Below are positions 55,402 to 63,960 of a DNA stretch of 64,000 nt, one piece after another; position 1 is the stretch's first letter; each line of letters starts with the position of its first letter. The notes under the pieces were generated by a model that saw only the letters and a list, made by a program, of their open reading frames with translations, was not told the origin of the DNA and did not search any database. The DNA is from Cognatundibacterium rivi (GTDB lineage Bacteria; Pseudomonadota; Gammaproteobacteria; Burkholderiales; Burkholderiaceae_D). Location: NCBI RefSeq assembly GCF_018139565.1, contig NZ_JAGSPK010000005.1, positions 124,001 to 188,000 of the forward strand. Direction: 5' to 3'. The position numbers and the translations under genes were made by a program.

Positions 55402-57729
55402 TTAAAAATCGTAGGAAACAGACATATCATAGTGGCGTCCCGGCTGGGTGTAGGCATCGATTACGGCTGAGTTTGCTGCAACACCCTGCACATCAGACCA
55501 GTTCCAGTATTTCTTATTTGTCAGATTACGTACTGCTGCATTGAGCCGCAGATTTTTCTGCAAACGCAATTGCCCCGATAAATCCAAAGTCATAGCGGAA
55601 GGAATGGTCAGCTGCGCGACCCGTGGCGGCGTCGCTGGCTTGGGCAGATACGGGCTATCCAGATCTGCCGCCATTTTCGCATCCTGATGCAGCGCCTGCA
55701 GCCTGACTTCCCAGGCGGGTTTGCCGTAGCTGACGCCAATACTGATTTTCGCCGGATCGATTGCATTCAACGGTAAGCCAGTCGTATCATCGCTGCCATG
55801 CGTGACACCGTAAGCGAATGGCATTGCCAGCTTACCACCGGCGATTTCACCCCACTGCACCTGCCCTTTAATTTCAAAGCCGCTGATCGTCGCTTTATCG
55901 ACATTGACGGTCTGAAAAATCGCCGGATCACCAATCACACCTTTACCACCCAAAGGTTTTTTATCGACGATGAGGTTATCGTATTTTCCTCTGAACACAG
56001 CGATATCCAGGCTCAGTCTGTCGAGCATTGCACGTAAGCCGATTTCAATGTTGTGGCTTTTTTCTGGTTTCAGATCGGGATTCGACAATAACACTGCAGG
56101 GATCGTCGCACTATCGAACACGCCATTGATTTGTTGCGCATTCGGTGCACGGAAACCACTCGCATAGTTAGCAAAGGCACTCCATTCCGGCGTCAAGCGG
56201 TACAGAAAGCCCAGCTTAGGCGAGACCGCGGAACCGGAAAGTGATTTGGCGGGCGTTTTTGCCGGTGGCGCAAAACCAGCCTGACTGATCACATCCAGAT
56301 CAAAATGATCAAAGCGCACACCGGGTGTGATAATCCATTTGCCGGCAAATATTTCATCCTGCACAAAGACAGCACGGCTGGAATCACGGGTATCCGGGAA
56401 ATATTTACGCGGTACAAAATCCGCATTCCCCGGATCGACGCCATCAAACATGTTTTTAATATCGGCACGGCTGTAGTCTAAGCCGTAACTGAGGCGTTGC
56501 GACCAGCCCGCGGCCATTCTGAATAATTTATCAGTCTGAATATGGAATTGCGCACTGCGCTCGCTGTAGCTGACATCGCGTACGCGGTCGGCCAGCGTAT
56601 TTCTGTGTGTCACACCGAATTCGCGTGAACTGGCATCCTGAAAACTGAGCGCCGTCTGTACATGATCGACATATGCGCTATTAAGCGTATACCGACTTTG
56701 CACACTCAGACGGTCGCGTGTCATATTGCTCGTGGCATTTTCGCCCGTGACCGCAGAGGCTGTCGTCAATGGCAGCTTTGCACGACTCGATAGCAATTCG
56801 TAGTCAGCATCTTTATTCACATGCTCAGCGCTGACGGTGTGTTTCTGATCAGCTGTTGGCTGATACACCAGTTTCACCAATACCGACTGCCCTTCATTCT
56901 TCTGCGGATTCGGGGTGGTGCGATCGACATTCGCCACATCTTTGCTGCCCATATTCTGCATGCCACCAGCATGATTCACTGCGGCACTCACCAACCACGT
57001 CAGCGCAGGGTTGATGCGCCCGGCCAGACTGGCTGACAGCGTCCGCGAATGATCGTCACCGTTATACGACAGCGATACTTTGCCGCCAACATCTTTCTGC
57101 TGATCGCCGCGCCGCTGCAGGAAATCGGCCGGTTCCAGCGTGATGAAATTCACGAGACCCGCAAGGCCATCAGAACCATACAATACCGATGCCGGGCCAC
57201 GCACAATTTCCACCTGGCGGATCAGATCCAGCGATAAGGAATCCCTGCCAAATGCGTTGCTGCCATTGATGTAACTGCGCGGCAGACGCACACCGTCCAC
57301 CAGCATCAGCACACGATTACCATCCTGCCCGCGGATATTGAAACCGGCATTTGTATCACGCCCGGTTGCATTGCCGACGCCAGTCACAGTAAATCTGGCG
57401 GGCGCGCGTTTGACAGAAATATTGGGTAAGTTTTTAACCAGATCATGAATATCGGCAACGTGCCCGCTTTCCATTTCCTGCCAACCAATGATGTCCATCG
57501 ACAAGGGCAAATCTTCGACGAATTGCTCGTAACGGGCACCACTGATGACAACGATCTGCACTGGCACCGTGGCGTTCGCCAATAAGGTGGCGGGTACCTG
57601 CGGCGCGGTCTGCGCCTGCACATACGCTGTCAGACCCGTAGAAAAAAGACCGGCCAGCAGCAATCTCAGGGTGTGGGTTTTGATCCGGAAGCCATTCCCG
57701 GACAAGCGCGTTGCGTCTGATTTTTTCAT
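55402..57729 (-). CDS. TonB-dependent outer-membrane receptor, heme/hemoglobin type
   Basis: A 775-residue TonB-dependent receptor. The signal peptide ends near VQA-QT (about residue 39). The plug domain follows (VVISGARYEQFVEDLPLSMDII, NIRGQDGNRVLMLVDGVRLPRSY, IEIVRGPASVLYGSDGLAGLVNF-type). The 22-strand barrel ends in Phe (MSVSYDF). The FRAP (GFRAPNAQQ) and NPDL (SNPDLKPEKS) boxes favour the heme/hemoglobin receptor group, but siderophore uptake is not excluded. The ATG at 57727-57729 is preferred over an upstream TTG. No TonB/ExbBD or heme-ABC genes are adjacent; the link to hemN and nnrS suggests heme or iron need. Confidence 0.87.
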   Translation of the reverse strand: MKKSDATRLSGNGFRIKTHTLRLLLAGLFSTGLTAYVQAQTAPQVPATLLANATVPVQIVVISGARYEQFVEDLPLSMDIIGWQEMESGHVADIHDLVKNLPNISVKRAPARFTVTGVGNATGRDTNAGFNIRGQDGNRVLMLVDGVRLPRSYINGSNAFGRDSLSLDLIRQVEIVRGPASVLYGSDGLAGLVNFITLEPADFLQRRGDQQKDVGGKVSLSYNGDDHSRTLSASLAGRINPALTWLVSAAVNHAGGMQNMGSKDVANVDRTTPNPQKNEGQSVLVKLVYQPTADQKHTVSAEHVNKDADYELLSSRAKLPLTTASAVTGENATSNMTRDRLSVQSRYTLNSAYVDHVQTALSFQDASSREFGVTHRNTLADRVRDVSYSERSAQFHIQTDKLFRMAAGWSQRLSYGLDYSRADIKNMFDGVDPGNADFVPRKYFPDTRDSSRAVFVQDEIFAGKWIITPGVRFDHFDLDVISQAGFAPPAKTPAKSLSGSAVSPKLGFLYRLTPEWSAFANYASGFRAPNAQQINGVFDSATIPAVLLSNPDLKPEKSHNIEIGLRAMLDRLSLDIAVFRGKYDNLIVDKKPLGGKGVIGDPAIFQTVNVDKATISGFEIKGQVQWGEIAGGKLAMPFAYGVTHGSDDTTGLPLNAIDPAKISIGVSYGKPAWEVRLQALHQDAKMAADLDSPYLPKPATPPRVAQLTIPSAMTLDLSGQLRLQKNLRLNAAVRNLTNKKYWNWSDVQGVAANSAVIDAYTQPGRHYDMSVSYDF

Positions 57730-57893
57730 GGTGAATACCAGCAAAGAAGAATAGCTAGCAGTCTAAACTTCCATCAACACGGGTCAATACGCATTCCGGT
57801 CAGACGACTAGGCATTCCGAACTAGACCACGGCGACATATTGCGACAGGACAAGGTCACGGAATCATCATCACCGAATCAGCAACGAATCAAC

Positions 57894-57931
57894 ACTGAAT
57901 TATCACTGAATTATCACTGAATTATCACTGG
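57894..57931. repeat. Short tandem repeat, 11-bp unit
   Basis: The unit CTGAATTATCA is repeated about 3.5 times in the gap between nnrS and the TonB receptor gene. It is direct and spacer-free, so not CRISPR. It may vary in copy number by slippage and lies near the TonB receptor promoter. Confidence 0.75.
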
Positions 57932-57966
57932 CGAAACCAGTGCCGACCTAAGTATCCGTCGCAGTA

Positions 57967-59109
57967 TCAGCCCGGCTGCCCATCTGCGCGCGCTTTCAGA
58001 TAGACCGGCAACATCATGGCGATCCAGATCGTGATCAGTAACAACCAGACCGTGGCCGAGACAGTCAGTAAAGAAGGTATCACCAGCAAGCTGGCAACGA
58101 TGCGCAGCATGGCAGCCAGATGCAACCCGAGATACACCATCCACAAGCTGTTCGAGACCTGCAATGGTCTGCCGCTGTGACCATAAGAAACACGGCTGAC
58201 AAAAGCGACCAGCATGGTTCCCATGAACCCCAACCCAAGCGCATGAACGGATGCGGAGCCAACGGCCACACCGAGTGCGCCCGCCGCCTGCAATCCAAAC
58301 ACCACCGCCAGCCAGGCAAATGACAAATGTAGCATGGCCAGCATACGGTTTTGCAGGCTGCGGAAAATTCCCCAACGCCACGAAGTCAGCACAAAACTCA
58401 GGCTAAGCACGCTTGCGCTGAAGGCTTCCAGATAACGCCACCCGGTAATGCCTGCGAGTATCAGCAACCAGCATCCGCCCAGCCAGACGCCCAGCAACCA
58501 ATACGGCCGCCATGCCACGTAGGGTTTCAGCACATTGCTGCTGAAAAAAGGCAGCATTCTATGACACACCGTCAGAAAAACCGGCAGCAAAAAACCAAAA
58601 AAAGAAAATTCGCGGGCGACCTGCCATGCGTCGGTGTCACCTGCACTCCAGAAAACAGCCGCCAGCAATGCCAGCATGCCGCCCAGCATTGCGATCAGGA
58701 TAGAGACGGGATGTTTTTTATCGAGTGCCTTGCTGCGCCGGATCAAATCACCCCAGCGCCAGGTCACAGCAAGCCATGCCGCCAGCATCAGCACAAACCC
58801 CGAAGTGCGCAAGGGATACCAGCCTAAGCCCGCCGCAACTAAAACGAGCAGCAAGCCGCAAAAATAGGTGCCGCCGTGTAACAGAAAATAATGATCCGCC
58901 GATTCCACCGACAACCAGCGCGGTCCGGCGGTAAAAGTGAAGCCAAGAATAAACAAGGGAAATATGCCGAGCGGCATCACCAGTGCATGCAAAGGAACCG
59001 CCATTGTCTGCGATACCACTTGCCGCCACCACCAGACAAACAGTATTAGCGCCGCCAGTGCGCCAAGAAAAAAATACAAACGGTGAGGAGCAATCGCAAG
59101 ACGTTTCAT
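57967..59109 (-). CDS. nnrS: NnrS family membrane protein
   Basis: A 380-residue, roughly 12-helix NnrS protein. HALVMPLGIFPLFILGFTFTAGPRWL, SFFGFLLPVFLTVCHRMLPFFS and HALGLGFMGTMLVAFVSRVSYGHSGRP are conserved. NnrS binds heme and copper and protects cells from nitrosative stress; it is usually controlled by NNR/DNR or NsrR. The ribosome site before the ATG is weak. Copy C of the dispersed element lies about 125 bases upstream. Its neighbours, ubiUVT and hemN, are all anaerobic functions. Confidence 0.92.
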   Translation of the reverse strand: MKRLAIAPHRLYFFLGALAALILFVWWWRQVVSQTMAVPLHALVMPLGIFPLFILGFTFTAGPRWLSVESADHYFLLHGGTYFCGLLLVLVAAGLGWYPLRTSGFVLMLAAWLAVTWRWGDLIRRSKALDKKHPVSILIAMLGGMLALLAAVFWSAGDTDAWQVAREFSFFGFLLPVFLTVCHRMLPFFSSNVLKPYVAWRPYWLLGVWLGGCWLLILAGITGWRYLEAFSASVLSLSFVLTSWRWGIFRSLQNRMLAMLHLSFAWLAVVFGLQAAGALGVAVGSASVHALGLGFMGTMLVAFVSRVSYGHSGRPLQVSNSLWMVYLGLHLAAMLRIVASLLVIPSLLTVSATVWLLLITIWIAMMLPVYLKARADGQPG

Positions 59110-59233
59110 GAGGGTTCACCATGAGTGAAAAAGACATCAACAATAATCACAGGCAAGTGGCGATCCTGCGGAGGTAAAACGAAAAATCAGCAAACACAGC
59201 CGCAAGCAGCTGATCTGAGGCAAAAATGCGGGG

Positions 59234-59315
59234 AAATATACTCCCCCCAGTATGTTTTGAAGCCCTTATTTCATAAGGAGATGAAGGTGTTTTTCTCTAA
59301 AATGAGGGGGAGTAT
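59234..59315 (+). repeat. Dispersed intergenic element, copy C
   Basis: Starts AAATATACT-C6-AGTATGTTT (59234-59257; one mismatch in the 9-bp inverted repeat). It continues AAGCCCTTATTTCATAAGGAGATGAAGG, with CCTTAT (59264-59269) pairing ATAAGG (59273-59278), and ends in the half-site GGGGGAGTAT (59306-59315). This half-site is inverted relative to copies A and B, so the ends here form inverted repeats. GGCAAAAATGCGG sits just before it (59219-59231). Confidence 0.7.
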
Positions 59316-59412
59316 GCATCTATACCACTTAATAAACGACTGAATAACGCCCCACTATAACGTCCCACTAAACGACTTTCCAGCAATTCATCAACAACGG
59401 CTAGCAAGAAGG

Positions 59413-59796
59413 CTACAGTATCGCGGGTGTGAGCTGAGCTAATTCCTTCTCCACTATTTGCCACGCCAGCTGCGTTTCATCTTCCGAGGCATCCGCATGA
59501 AAACGCTTGCGTACGCCTTCCTGATTCAGAATCAGATGGCGATCAGCGCGCACACCGGCCTGCTGTAAACAAGCTTTTACACACGCCAGCGCACAGCCAT
59601 CCAACGCCAGCACCGGTCGCCCCGATTGTGCGAGCCGCACCAACGAAGCGACACCGCCACCAACCCCGGCGATGCACGACATCTGCGCCCGCCCTTCCCT
59701 GTCTAGCCGGACGGCGCAAGTATTCGCAAGCTGCGCCACACTGGAACAGCCGGAACAGGCATAGACCAGAGGCAGTGGCACAGGCTCAGCAGACAT
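59413..59796 (-). CDS. DGC-domain putative zinc-binding protein
   Basis: A 127-residue protein with seven cysteines: CSGC (14-17), C27, C41 and LDGCALACVKAC (C68, C72, C76). The Asp-Gly-Cys motif identifies the DGC domain family, thought to bind metal (zinc); no reaction is known. Its ATG shares one base with the ubiT stop (TGATG), so the two are translated together. The placement at the end of ubiU-ubiV-ubiT suggests a role linked to O2-independent ubiquinone synthesis or its metal centres, which is inference. Confidence 0.8.
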   Translation of the reverse strand: MSAEPVPLPLVYACSGCSSVAQLANTCAVRLDREGRAQMSCIAGVGGGVASLVRLAQSGRPVLALDGCALACVKACLQQAGVRADRHLILNQEGVRKRFHADASEDETQLAWQIVEKELAQLTPAIL

Positions 59797-60260
59797 CAGA
59801 CGCTTTCAGGCTGTCGTAAAAACCGCTCAGCAAACCGGCTCAGCCACGCCGGACGCTCGCTGGCATCAATCCAGTATTTTACTGCGACACCTAATTCCGT
59901 ATTGCCTTCGATGCGCAGACGGCGGCGGAAAAACAGGGTATCGGCATCTTCCATACCAGACGCCATCTGAAAAAAATCTGCCGAACTGGCCGACAGGCTG
60001 ACATCTGCTTCGGTTTCTCTGGCGTTTTTATAGACTGGTCGGAACTTCCCCTGATCACAGTAAAAACACAGCGACAAACCTAGATCTTCCACCTGAATCC
60101 GAAAGGTTTTGCCATAAAGGGTATCGGGCGCCACCAGCAATTCCTTGCGGCGTGCAATTTCCAGCGCCAGCATCAGCGGCGCCGTTGCCAGCGGCGTCGG
60201 CATCCACTTACCTACTTGCTGAAACGGTGCGGGAAAACGAAATTGTGATAAGTCCATCAT
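59796..60260 (-). CDS. ubiT: SCP2-domain accessory factor UbiT
   Basis: A 154-residue SCP2 (sterol-carrier) domain protein. The segment GKTFRIQVEDLGLSLCFYCDQGKFRP...ADVSLSASSADFFQMASGMEDADTLFFRRRLRIEGNTELGV is typical of UbiT, the lipid-binding partner that replaces UbiJ in O2-independent ubiquinone synthesis. The start is the first of two ATG at 60255-60260, after a GAAAG site; a longer open frame upstream overlaps ubiV. It lies 29 bases after ubiV and overlaps the DGC gene by one base. Confidence 0.92.
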   Translation of the reverse strand: MMDLSQFRFPAPFQQVGKWMPTPLATAPLMLALEIARRKELLVAPDTLYGKTFRIQVEDLGLSLCFYCDQGKFRPVYKNARETEADVSLSASSADFFQMASGMEDADTLFFRRRLRIEGNTELGVAVKYWIDASERPAWLSRFAERFLRQPESV

Positions 60261-60289
60261 GCATACTTTCAGAAATAACGAAGCGCAAC

Positions 60290-61192
60290 TTATTCCACCG
60301 TCAGCCATTGCATACCTGGCTTTGCCTGCCAGTAGCCATTGCTGCGTTGGGCATGTGGCGGCAGATACTGACTGCCGACTTGTGCCGCACTCAGAGACTG
60401 ACGCGCGCGATCAAATGCAGCAACCACTTCTGCCATGCCTTGTGACTGCGGTTGCAAACGCAAAATATCGACCTGCATGGCAGCTAATTCAGGTACCTGC
60501 GCTCCCAGATCAAGGCAAGTCGAACTCTGCGTCTGAATACCGTTAATCGTCAGAAAATCCTTACCGTCGCGCGTCGCCAGCGGCAATCCATCAGGATATT
60601 GTTCGCAACGGAATTCGCAACTGTCTTTACGTAAGCGATGATGGCGCGCGGTGAAACAGCGCGACGAAAACGCCAGCGCCAGCCGACCCCAGACCTGCAC
60701 TTCGGTTTCCATCCCGGCCGGACGTTGCGCTTGTATCGCAGCCAGATCTTCGTGTCCGAGTTCTATCGGTGGCGTAAAGCGACGAGCACCGAGTCCGGCT
60801 AGCCACTGCAAAGTATCCGCGTGATACACATTCAGATGCGGCCCGGCGACAAAGGGTCTGCCCTGCATGGCACGTACCGCACTGAAATCATTCGCCTCAA
60901 TCAGCAAGCCCTGCTCCGAGGCTTTATCCACCAGCCGGTGCATATTACGGCGATCGGCTTCACTATCGATCAGGGTGAGACTGGAAAGCACAACTTCTTT
61001 GCCTGCGTTGCGTAATTCTGTAGCGACCGCCAGCCAGTCATCGAACTTCATCAGATGCCGGCGTGAGCAAGTGACTTCGCCGAGATACACAATATCGACC
61101 GGCCATTGCATTGCATCAACATAAAAACGCAGGGTCTCTTCTTTTGACCAGTAATAGGCAAGCGGTGCGAGTGAGATTTTTAATGCTGTCAT
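60290..61192 (-). CDS. ubiV: O2-independent ubiquinone hydroxylase subunit UbiV
   Basis: A 300-residue U32-family protein. The four Fe-S cysteines known from UbiV are C42 (EVTCSRRH), C179 (RCFTARHH), C192 and C196 (SCEFRC). It forms a heterodimer with UbiU that hydroxylates ubiquinone precursors with prephenate instead of O2. The ATG at 61190-61192 is set by homology (MTALKISLAPLAYYW). It follows ubiU by 13 bases. Confidence 0.94.
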   Translation of the reverse strand: MTALKISLAPLAYYWSKEETLRFYVDAMQWPVDIVYLGEVTCSRRHLMKFDDWLAVATELRNAGKEVVLSSLTLIDSEADRRNMHRLVDKASEQGLLIEANDFSAVRAMQGRPFVAGPHLNVYHADTLQWLAGLGARRFTPPIELGHEDLAAIQAQRPAGMETEVQVWGRLALAFSSRCFTARHHRLRKDSCEFRCEQYPDGLPLATRDGKDFLTINGIQTQSSTCLDLGAQVPELAAMQVDILRLQPQSQGMAEVVAAFDRARQSLSAAQVGSQYLPPHAQRSNGYWQAKPGMQWLTVE

Positions 61193-61205
61193 GGTATGTT
61201 CAGTC

Positions 61206-62210
61206 TTATTTCCAGGGACGCTCAAACGCACCTTGCGTCACCTGTGCGCCTTCGGCGTGACGCGCCAGCATCGCCTGCCATTCTGGCCGGGCGGAATAAC
61301 GTTCAGGATCGCGTTGTGCCGCATCAAGTGCCGCGCGCAAAGTGCCAACCACTTGCGTCACATAGCTGGGGCTGCGCTGACGGCCTTCGATCTTGATCGC
61401 TGCCACACCCATATTGATCAGTTGCGGCAATAAGCCGATCGCATTCAGACTGGTCGGTTCTTCCAGCGCATAATCAATTTCACCTTCGACTTCGAAGCGG
61501 CCTTTACACAAGGTCGGATAACCAGCGGCTTCATCCGGTGCATAGCGATCAATCAGCGTGCCGCTCAGGCGAGCATACATTGTGCGGTCTTTCTCTTCCC
61601 AGCTGACTGCATGCGCAGGCGAACATACGCCTTTATTGTTCGGCGAGTCACCAGTCACATAACTGGATAAGAGGCAACGCCCTTCAGCCATGACGCAAAG
61701 ACTGCCAAAGCCAAAGACTTCAATTTCCACCTTGGTCTGACGAATGATTTTTTCGATTTCGGTCAGCGTCAGCACACGCGGCAACACCGCACGCTTGATC
61801 GCAAATTGCTCGCGCATGAGTTCAATCGCATCGAGCGTCGTTGCTGAACCTTGCACCGATAAATGTAAGCGCAGATCGGGATGGCGATCGCGTGCATACG
61901 CCATCAGACCGGGATCAGCCAGAATGACTGCATCGGCGCCCATCTGCACTGCCGTATCAATCGCGGCGCGCCATTCACCGACCGCGCGCGCCTGCGGATA
62001 CGTATTGATGGCAAACAGAATTTGCCGGCCACGGCTGTGGGCATAAGCGACACCCTGTCGGATATCGTTATCGCCAAAATTGAGTCCGCCGAAATTGCGG
62101 GCGTTTGTGGCATTGCGTAAGCCGAGATAAACTGCATTTGCCCCTTTGTCTATCGCTGCTTTCAAAGCAACCAGACTACCGGCAGGAGCCACCAGATCAA
62201 TAGGATTCAT
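61206..62210 (-). CDS. ubiU: O2-independent ubiquinone hydroxylase subunit UbiU
   Basis: A 334-residue U32-family protein. N-terminal LVAPAGSLVALKAAIDKGANAVYLGL and RNFGGLNF are typical. The four cluster cysteines are C172 and C179 (LCVMAEGRC), C196 (GVCSPAH) and C235 (LCKGRFE). The length agrees with E. coli UbiU (331). It is first of ubiU-ubiV-ubiT-DGC; a weak FNR-like box lies upstream. With it the cell can keep ubiquinone for nitrate and NO respiration when oxygen is absent. Confidence 0.95.
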   Translation of the reverse strand: MNPIDLVAPAGSLVALKAAIDKGANAVYLGLRNATNARNFGGLNFGDNDIRQGVAYAHSRGRQILFAINTYPQARAVGEWRAAIDTAVQMGADAVILADPGLMAYARDRHPDLRLHLSVQGSATTLDAIELMREQFAIKRAVLPRVLTLTEIEKIIRQTKVEIEVFGFGSLCVMAEGRCLLSSYVTGDSPNNKGVCSPAHAVSWEEKDRTMYARLSGTLIDRYAPDEAAGYPTLCKGRFEVEGEIDYALEEPTSLNAIGLLPQLINMGVAAIKIEGRQRSPSYVTQVVGTLRAALDAAQRDPERYSARPEWQAMLARHAEGAQVTQGAFERPWK

Positions 62211-62246
62211 GACGCAAGATGGTAATGAAAATTATTTTCAAGGTCA

Positions 62247-62260
62247 TTGTCCTGGGTCAA
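62247..62260 (-). promoter_or_regulatory. Possible FNR/DNR-type box upstream of ubiU
   Basis: On the minus strand TTGACCCAGGACAA is nearly palindromic (TTGAC/G-CAA) but matches the FNR consensus at only seven of ten positions. The centre is 43 bases before the ubiU ATG. The call rests mainly on context. Confidence 0.35.
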
Positions 62261-62324
62261 TAAAATTTCAATAGACATCCATCGACATCAAACGCACGCC
62301 ACCAAACACCTTACAGCCTGATGT

Positions 62325-63029
62325 TCAATGCAGGGTAACAACGCTGTGCTGATAGGTTTTCAGTGCGTCTGGCGAACCAATATGGATGGTCGAGCCACAC
62401 ACACGTATCAATTGCTCGTCCATTAACTGATGCAATACCCGCGATAACGTTTCCGGCGATAGATTCAGCAAAGACGCCAACAAATGCTTCTTTAATTCCA
62501 GCCGTACTTCATTGGTACTTTGCATCGCAGACGTTTGCAACAGATAGTCAATCACACGTTGGGTCGCATTCTGTAATGAATAGCGTTCCACATTGCGGAT
62601 AAAACCCAGCAGACGGTAAGACAGGCCGGCCATCATCTGACGTGAAATCACGGGTGAGCGATCTAACAAACGCATCAATGCCGGACGTGGAATTTTCAGC
62701 AGCAAGGTATTTTCCAGTGCTTCCGCATAAAACGGATACGGCTCATCCAGAAACATCATCGCCTCACCCAGACTCTGACCCGGGCGGATCAATTCCAACA
62801 CTTTATCGTTGCCTTGCGACGATGGGATACTGAGCTTCACCAACCCATACACGACGATGAAACAAGCATCCGCCTGATCCCCCTTGCGGAACAGCATCGT
62901 GTTTTTTTCTAATTCAGTCTTTACCACTTCTCTTTGCAATGTATGCAAATCCACTGCGGAAATATTCCGAAACAAGGCATGATTTTCCAGCAAACCAAGC
63001 AAATTAATTTTCGTCATGTTATCTCTCAT
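62325..63029 (-). CDS. dnr: CRP/FNR-family regulator, Dnr type
   Basis: A 234-residue CRP/FNR protein: cyclic-nucleotide-like sensor barrel (about 20-125), dimer helix, and winged helix with HLLASLLNLSPETLSRVLHQLMDEQLI (about 185-212). It lacks the N-terminal cysteine cluster of FNR, so it belongs with the heme-based NO sensors Dnr/NNR, which switch on nir, nor and related genes. ATG 63029 has GGAG seven bases upstream; ATG 63017 is an alternative. A 9/10 FNR-type box at 63048-63061 lies just upstream, suggesting autoregulation or control by FNR. Confidence 0.87.
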   Translation of the reverse strand: MRDNMTKINLLGLLENHALFRNISAVDLHTLQREVVKTELEKNTMLFRKGDQADACFIVVYGLVKLSIPSSQGNDKVLELIRPGQSLGEAMMFLDEPYPFYAEALENTLLLKIPRPALMRLLDRSPVISRQMMAGLSYRLLGFIRNVERYSLQNATQRVIDYLLQTSAMQSTNEVRLELKKHLLASLLNLSPETLSRVLHQLMDEQLIRVCGSTIHIGSPDALKTYQHSVVTLH

Positions 63030-63047
63030 GTTATTTCTCCAGCTTCT

Positions 63048-63061
63048 TTGACAGAAATCAA
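63048..63061 (-). promoter_or_regulatory. FNR/DNR-type box just upstream of dnr
   Basis: On the minus strand TTGATTTCTGTCAA matches TTGAT-N4-ATCAA at nine of ten positions. The centre lies only 25 bases before the dnr ATG, too near for ordinary class II activation with a normal leader, so repression or steric control is more likely. Confidence 0.62.
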
Positions 63062-63220
63062 GTGTAGAAGCAGAGAAAAATACTGACTATCCGCCGAGAG
63101 AACTAGAAACGAAAAGCAAATGGAGAGAACACATGGACGAATGACGGAGAAACTCCGTCGGGATTACCGAATACGCCAATGCCGTTGATGCAACATAGAG
63201 GGAAAATGACAGAAAACACA

Positions 63221-63248
63221 GGTGGCAATCGGCGTCATTATTGCCACC
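63221..63248. repeat. Inverted repeat downstream of narL, possible weak terminator
   Basis: GGTGGCAAT (63221-63229) and ATTGCCACC (63240-63248) form a perfect 9-bp stem with a 10-nt loop, about 65 bases after the narL stop. On the minus strand only a poor T-run follows, so termination would be weak; a protein-binding site is an alternative. Confidence 0.5.
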
Positions 63249-63312
63249 GGGAACACGACTAAGACTGAGTAGCCATGTGGCAGCGCAACAACGCGGGGGA
63301 GTTCAGGCAGTC

Positions 63313-63960
63313 TTAGGACTTATCCAGACCGTGCTCAACGGCATACACGGCGATCTGCACGCGACTGCTGAGACTGAGTTTTTTCAGAATATTCTGCACA
63401 TGGATTTTGACGGTGCTTTCCGCCACGTTCAGATTGCGGGCGATTTCCTTGTTACTCTCGCCGCGTGCGAGGCAGATCATGGTTTCACGTTCGCGCGGCG
63501 TGAGCTTCTCTCGTTCCGGTGTGGTGCTGAGATTATTTCCGGTGCGGAATTGCATCACCAGTTTAGCCGTCATAGATTCGGCGATCACAGGTTCACCGGC
63601 AGCCGCACGGCGGATTGCCTGCATCAGGTAATCTGCTTCAATATTTTTCAGCAAATAGCCACGCGCGCCATTTTTCAAGGCCTTCGTCAGATCTTCCGCT
63701 TCCTCAGACACCGTCAGCATCAGCACGGCCGTATCCGGCAAATCCTCAACGATCAATTGCATCGCTTCCAGCCCGGAAAGACCGGCCATATTCAGATCCA
63801 TCAACACCACGTCTGGTCGCAATTGCTTTGCGCGCTTCACGCCTTCCAGTCCATCGGATGCTTCGCCGACGATCTCAAATTCGGGATTGCGCTGTAACAG
63901 CAAACGAATACCGCTACGAAAAAGCGTGTGATCATCCACCAGCAAAATCTTAATAGGCAT
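63313..63960 (-). CDS. narL: NarL-type two-component response regulator
   Basis: A 215-residue NarL/FixJ-class regulator. The receiver domain has D9-D10, phospho-acceptor D55 (VVLMDLNMAG) and Lys in LLKN. The LuxR-type helix-turn-helix is LTPRERETMICLARGESNKEIARNLNVAESTVKIHVQNILKKL (about 148-190). The first 15 residues and AESTVKIHVQNILKKL point to NarL, which with a NarX-type sensor responds to nitrate and nitrite. The start is ATG 63958-63960; an upstream TTG is rejected. The partner kinase is not in the window; a possible 3' end of an upstream gene (frame ending TGA at 63974-63976) runs off the edge. It lies next to dnr, completing a nitrogen-oxide regulatory pair. Confidence 0.88.
   Translation of the reverse strand: MPIKILLVDDHTLFRSGIRLLLQRNPEFEIVGEASDGLEGVKRAKQLRPDVVLMDLNMAGLSGLEAMQLIVEDLPDTAVLMLTVSEEAEDLTKALKNGARGYLLKNIEADYLMQAIRRAAAGEPVIAESMTAKLVMQFRTGNNLSTTPEREKLTPRERETMICLARGESNKEIARNLNVAESTVKIHVQNILKKLSLSSRVQIAVYAVEHGLDKS

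Noticed and set aside
57894-57931. CRISPR-like array
   Set aside because: Units are contiguous 11-bp direct repeats without spacers, and no cas genes occur in the window.
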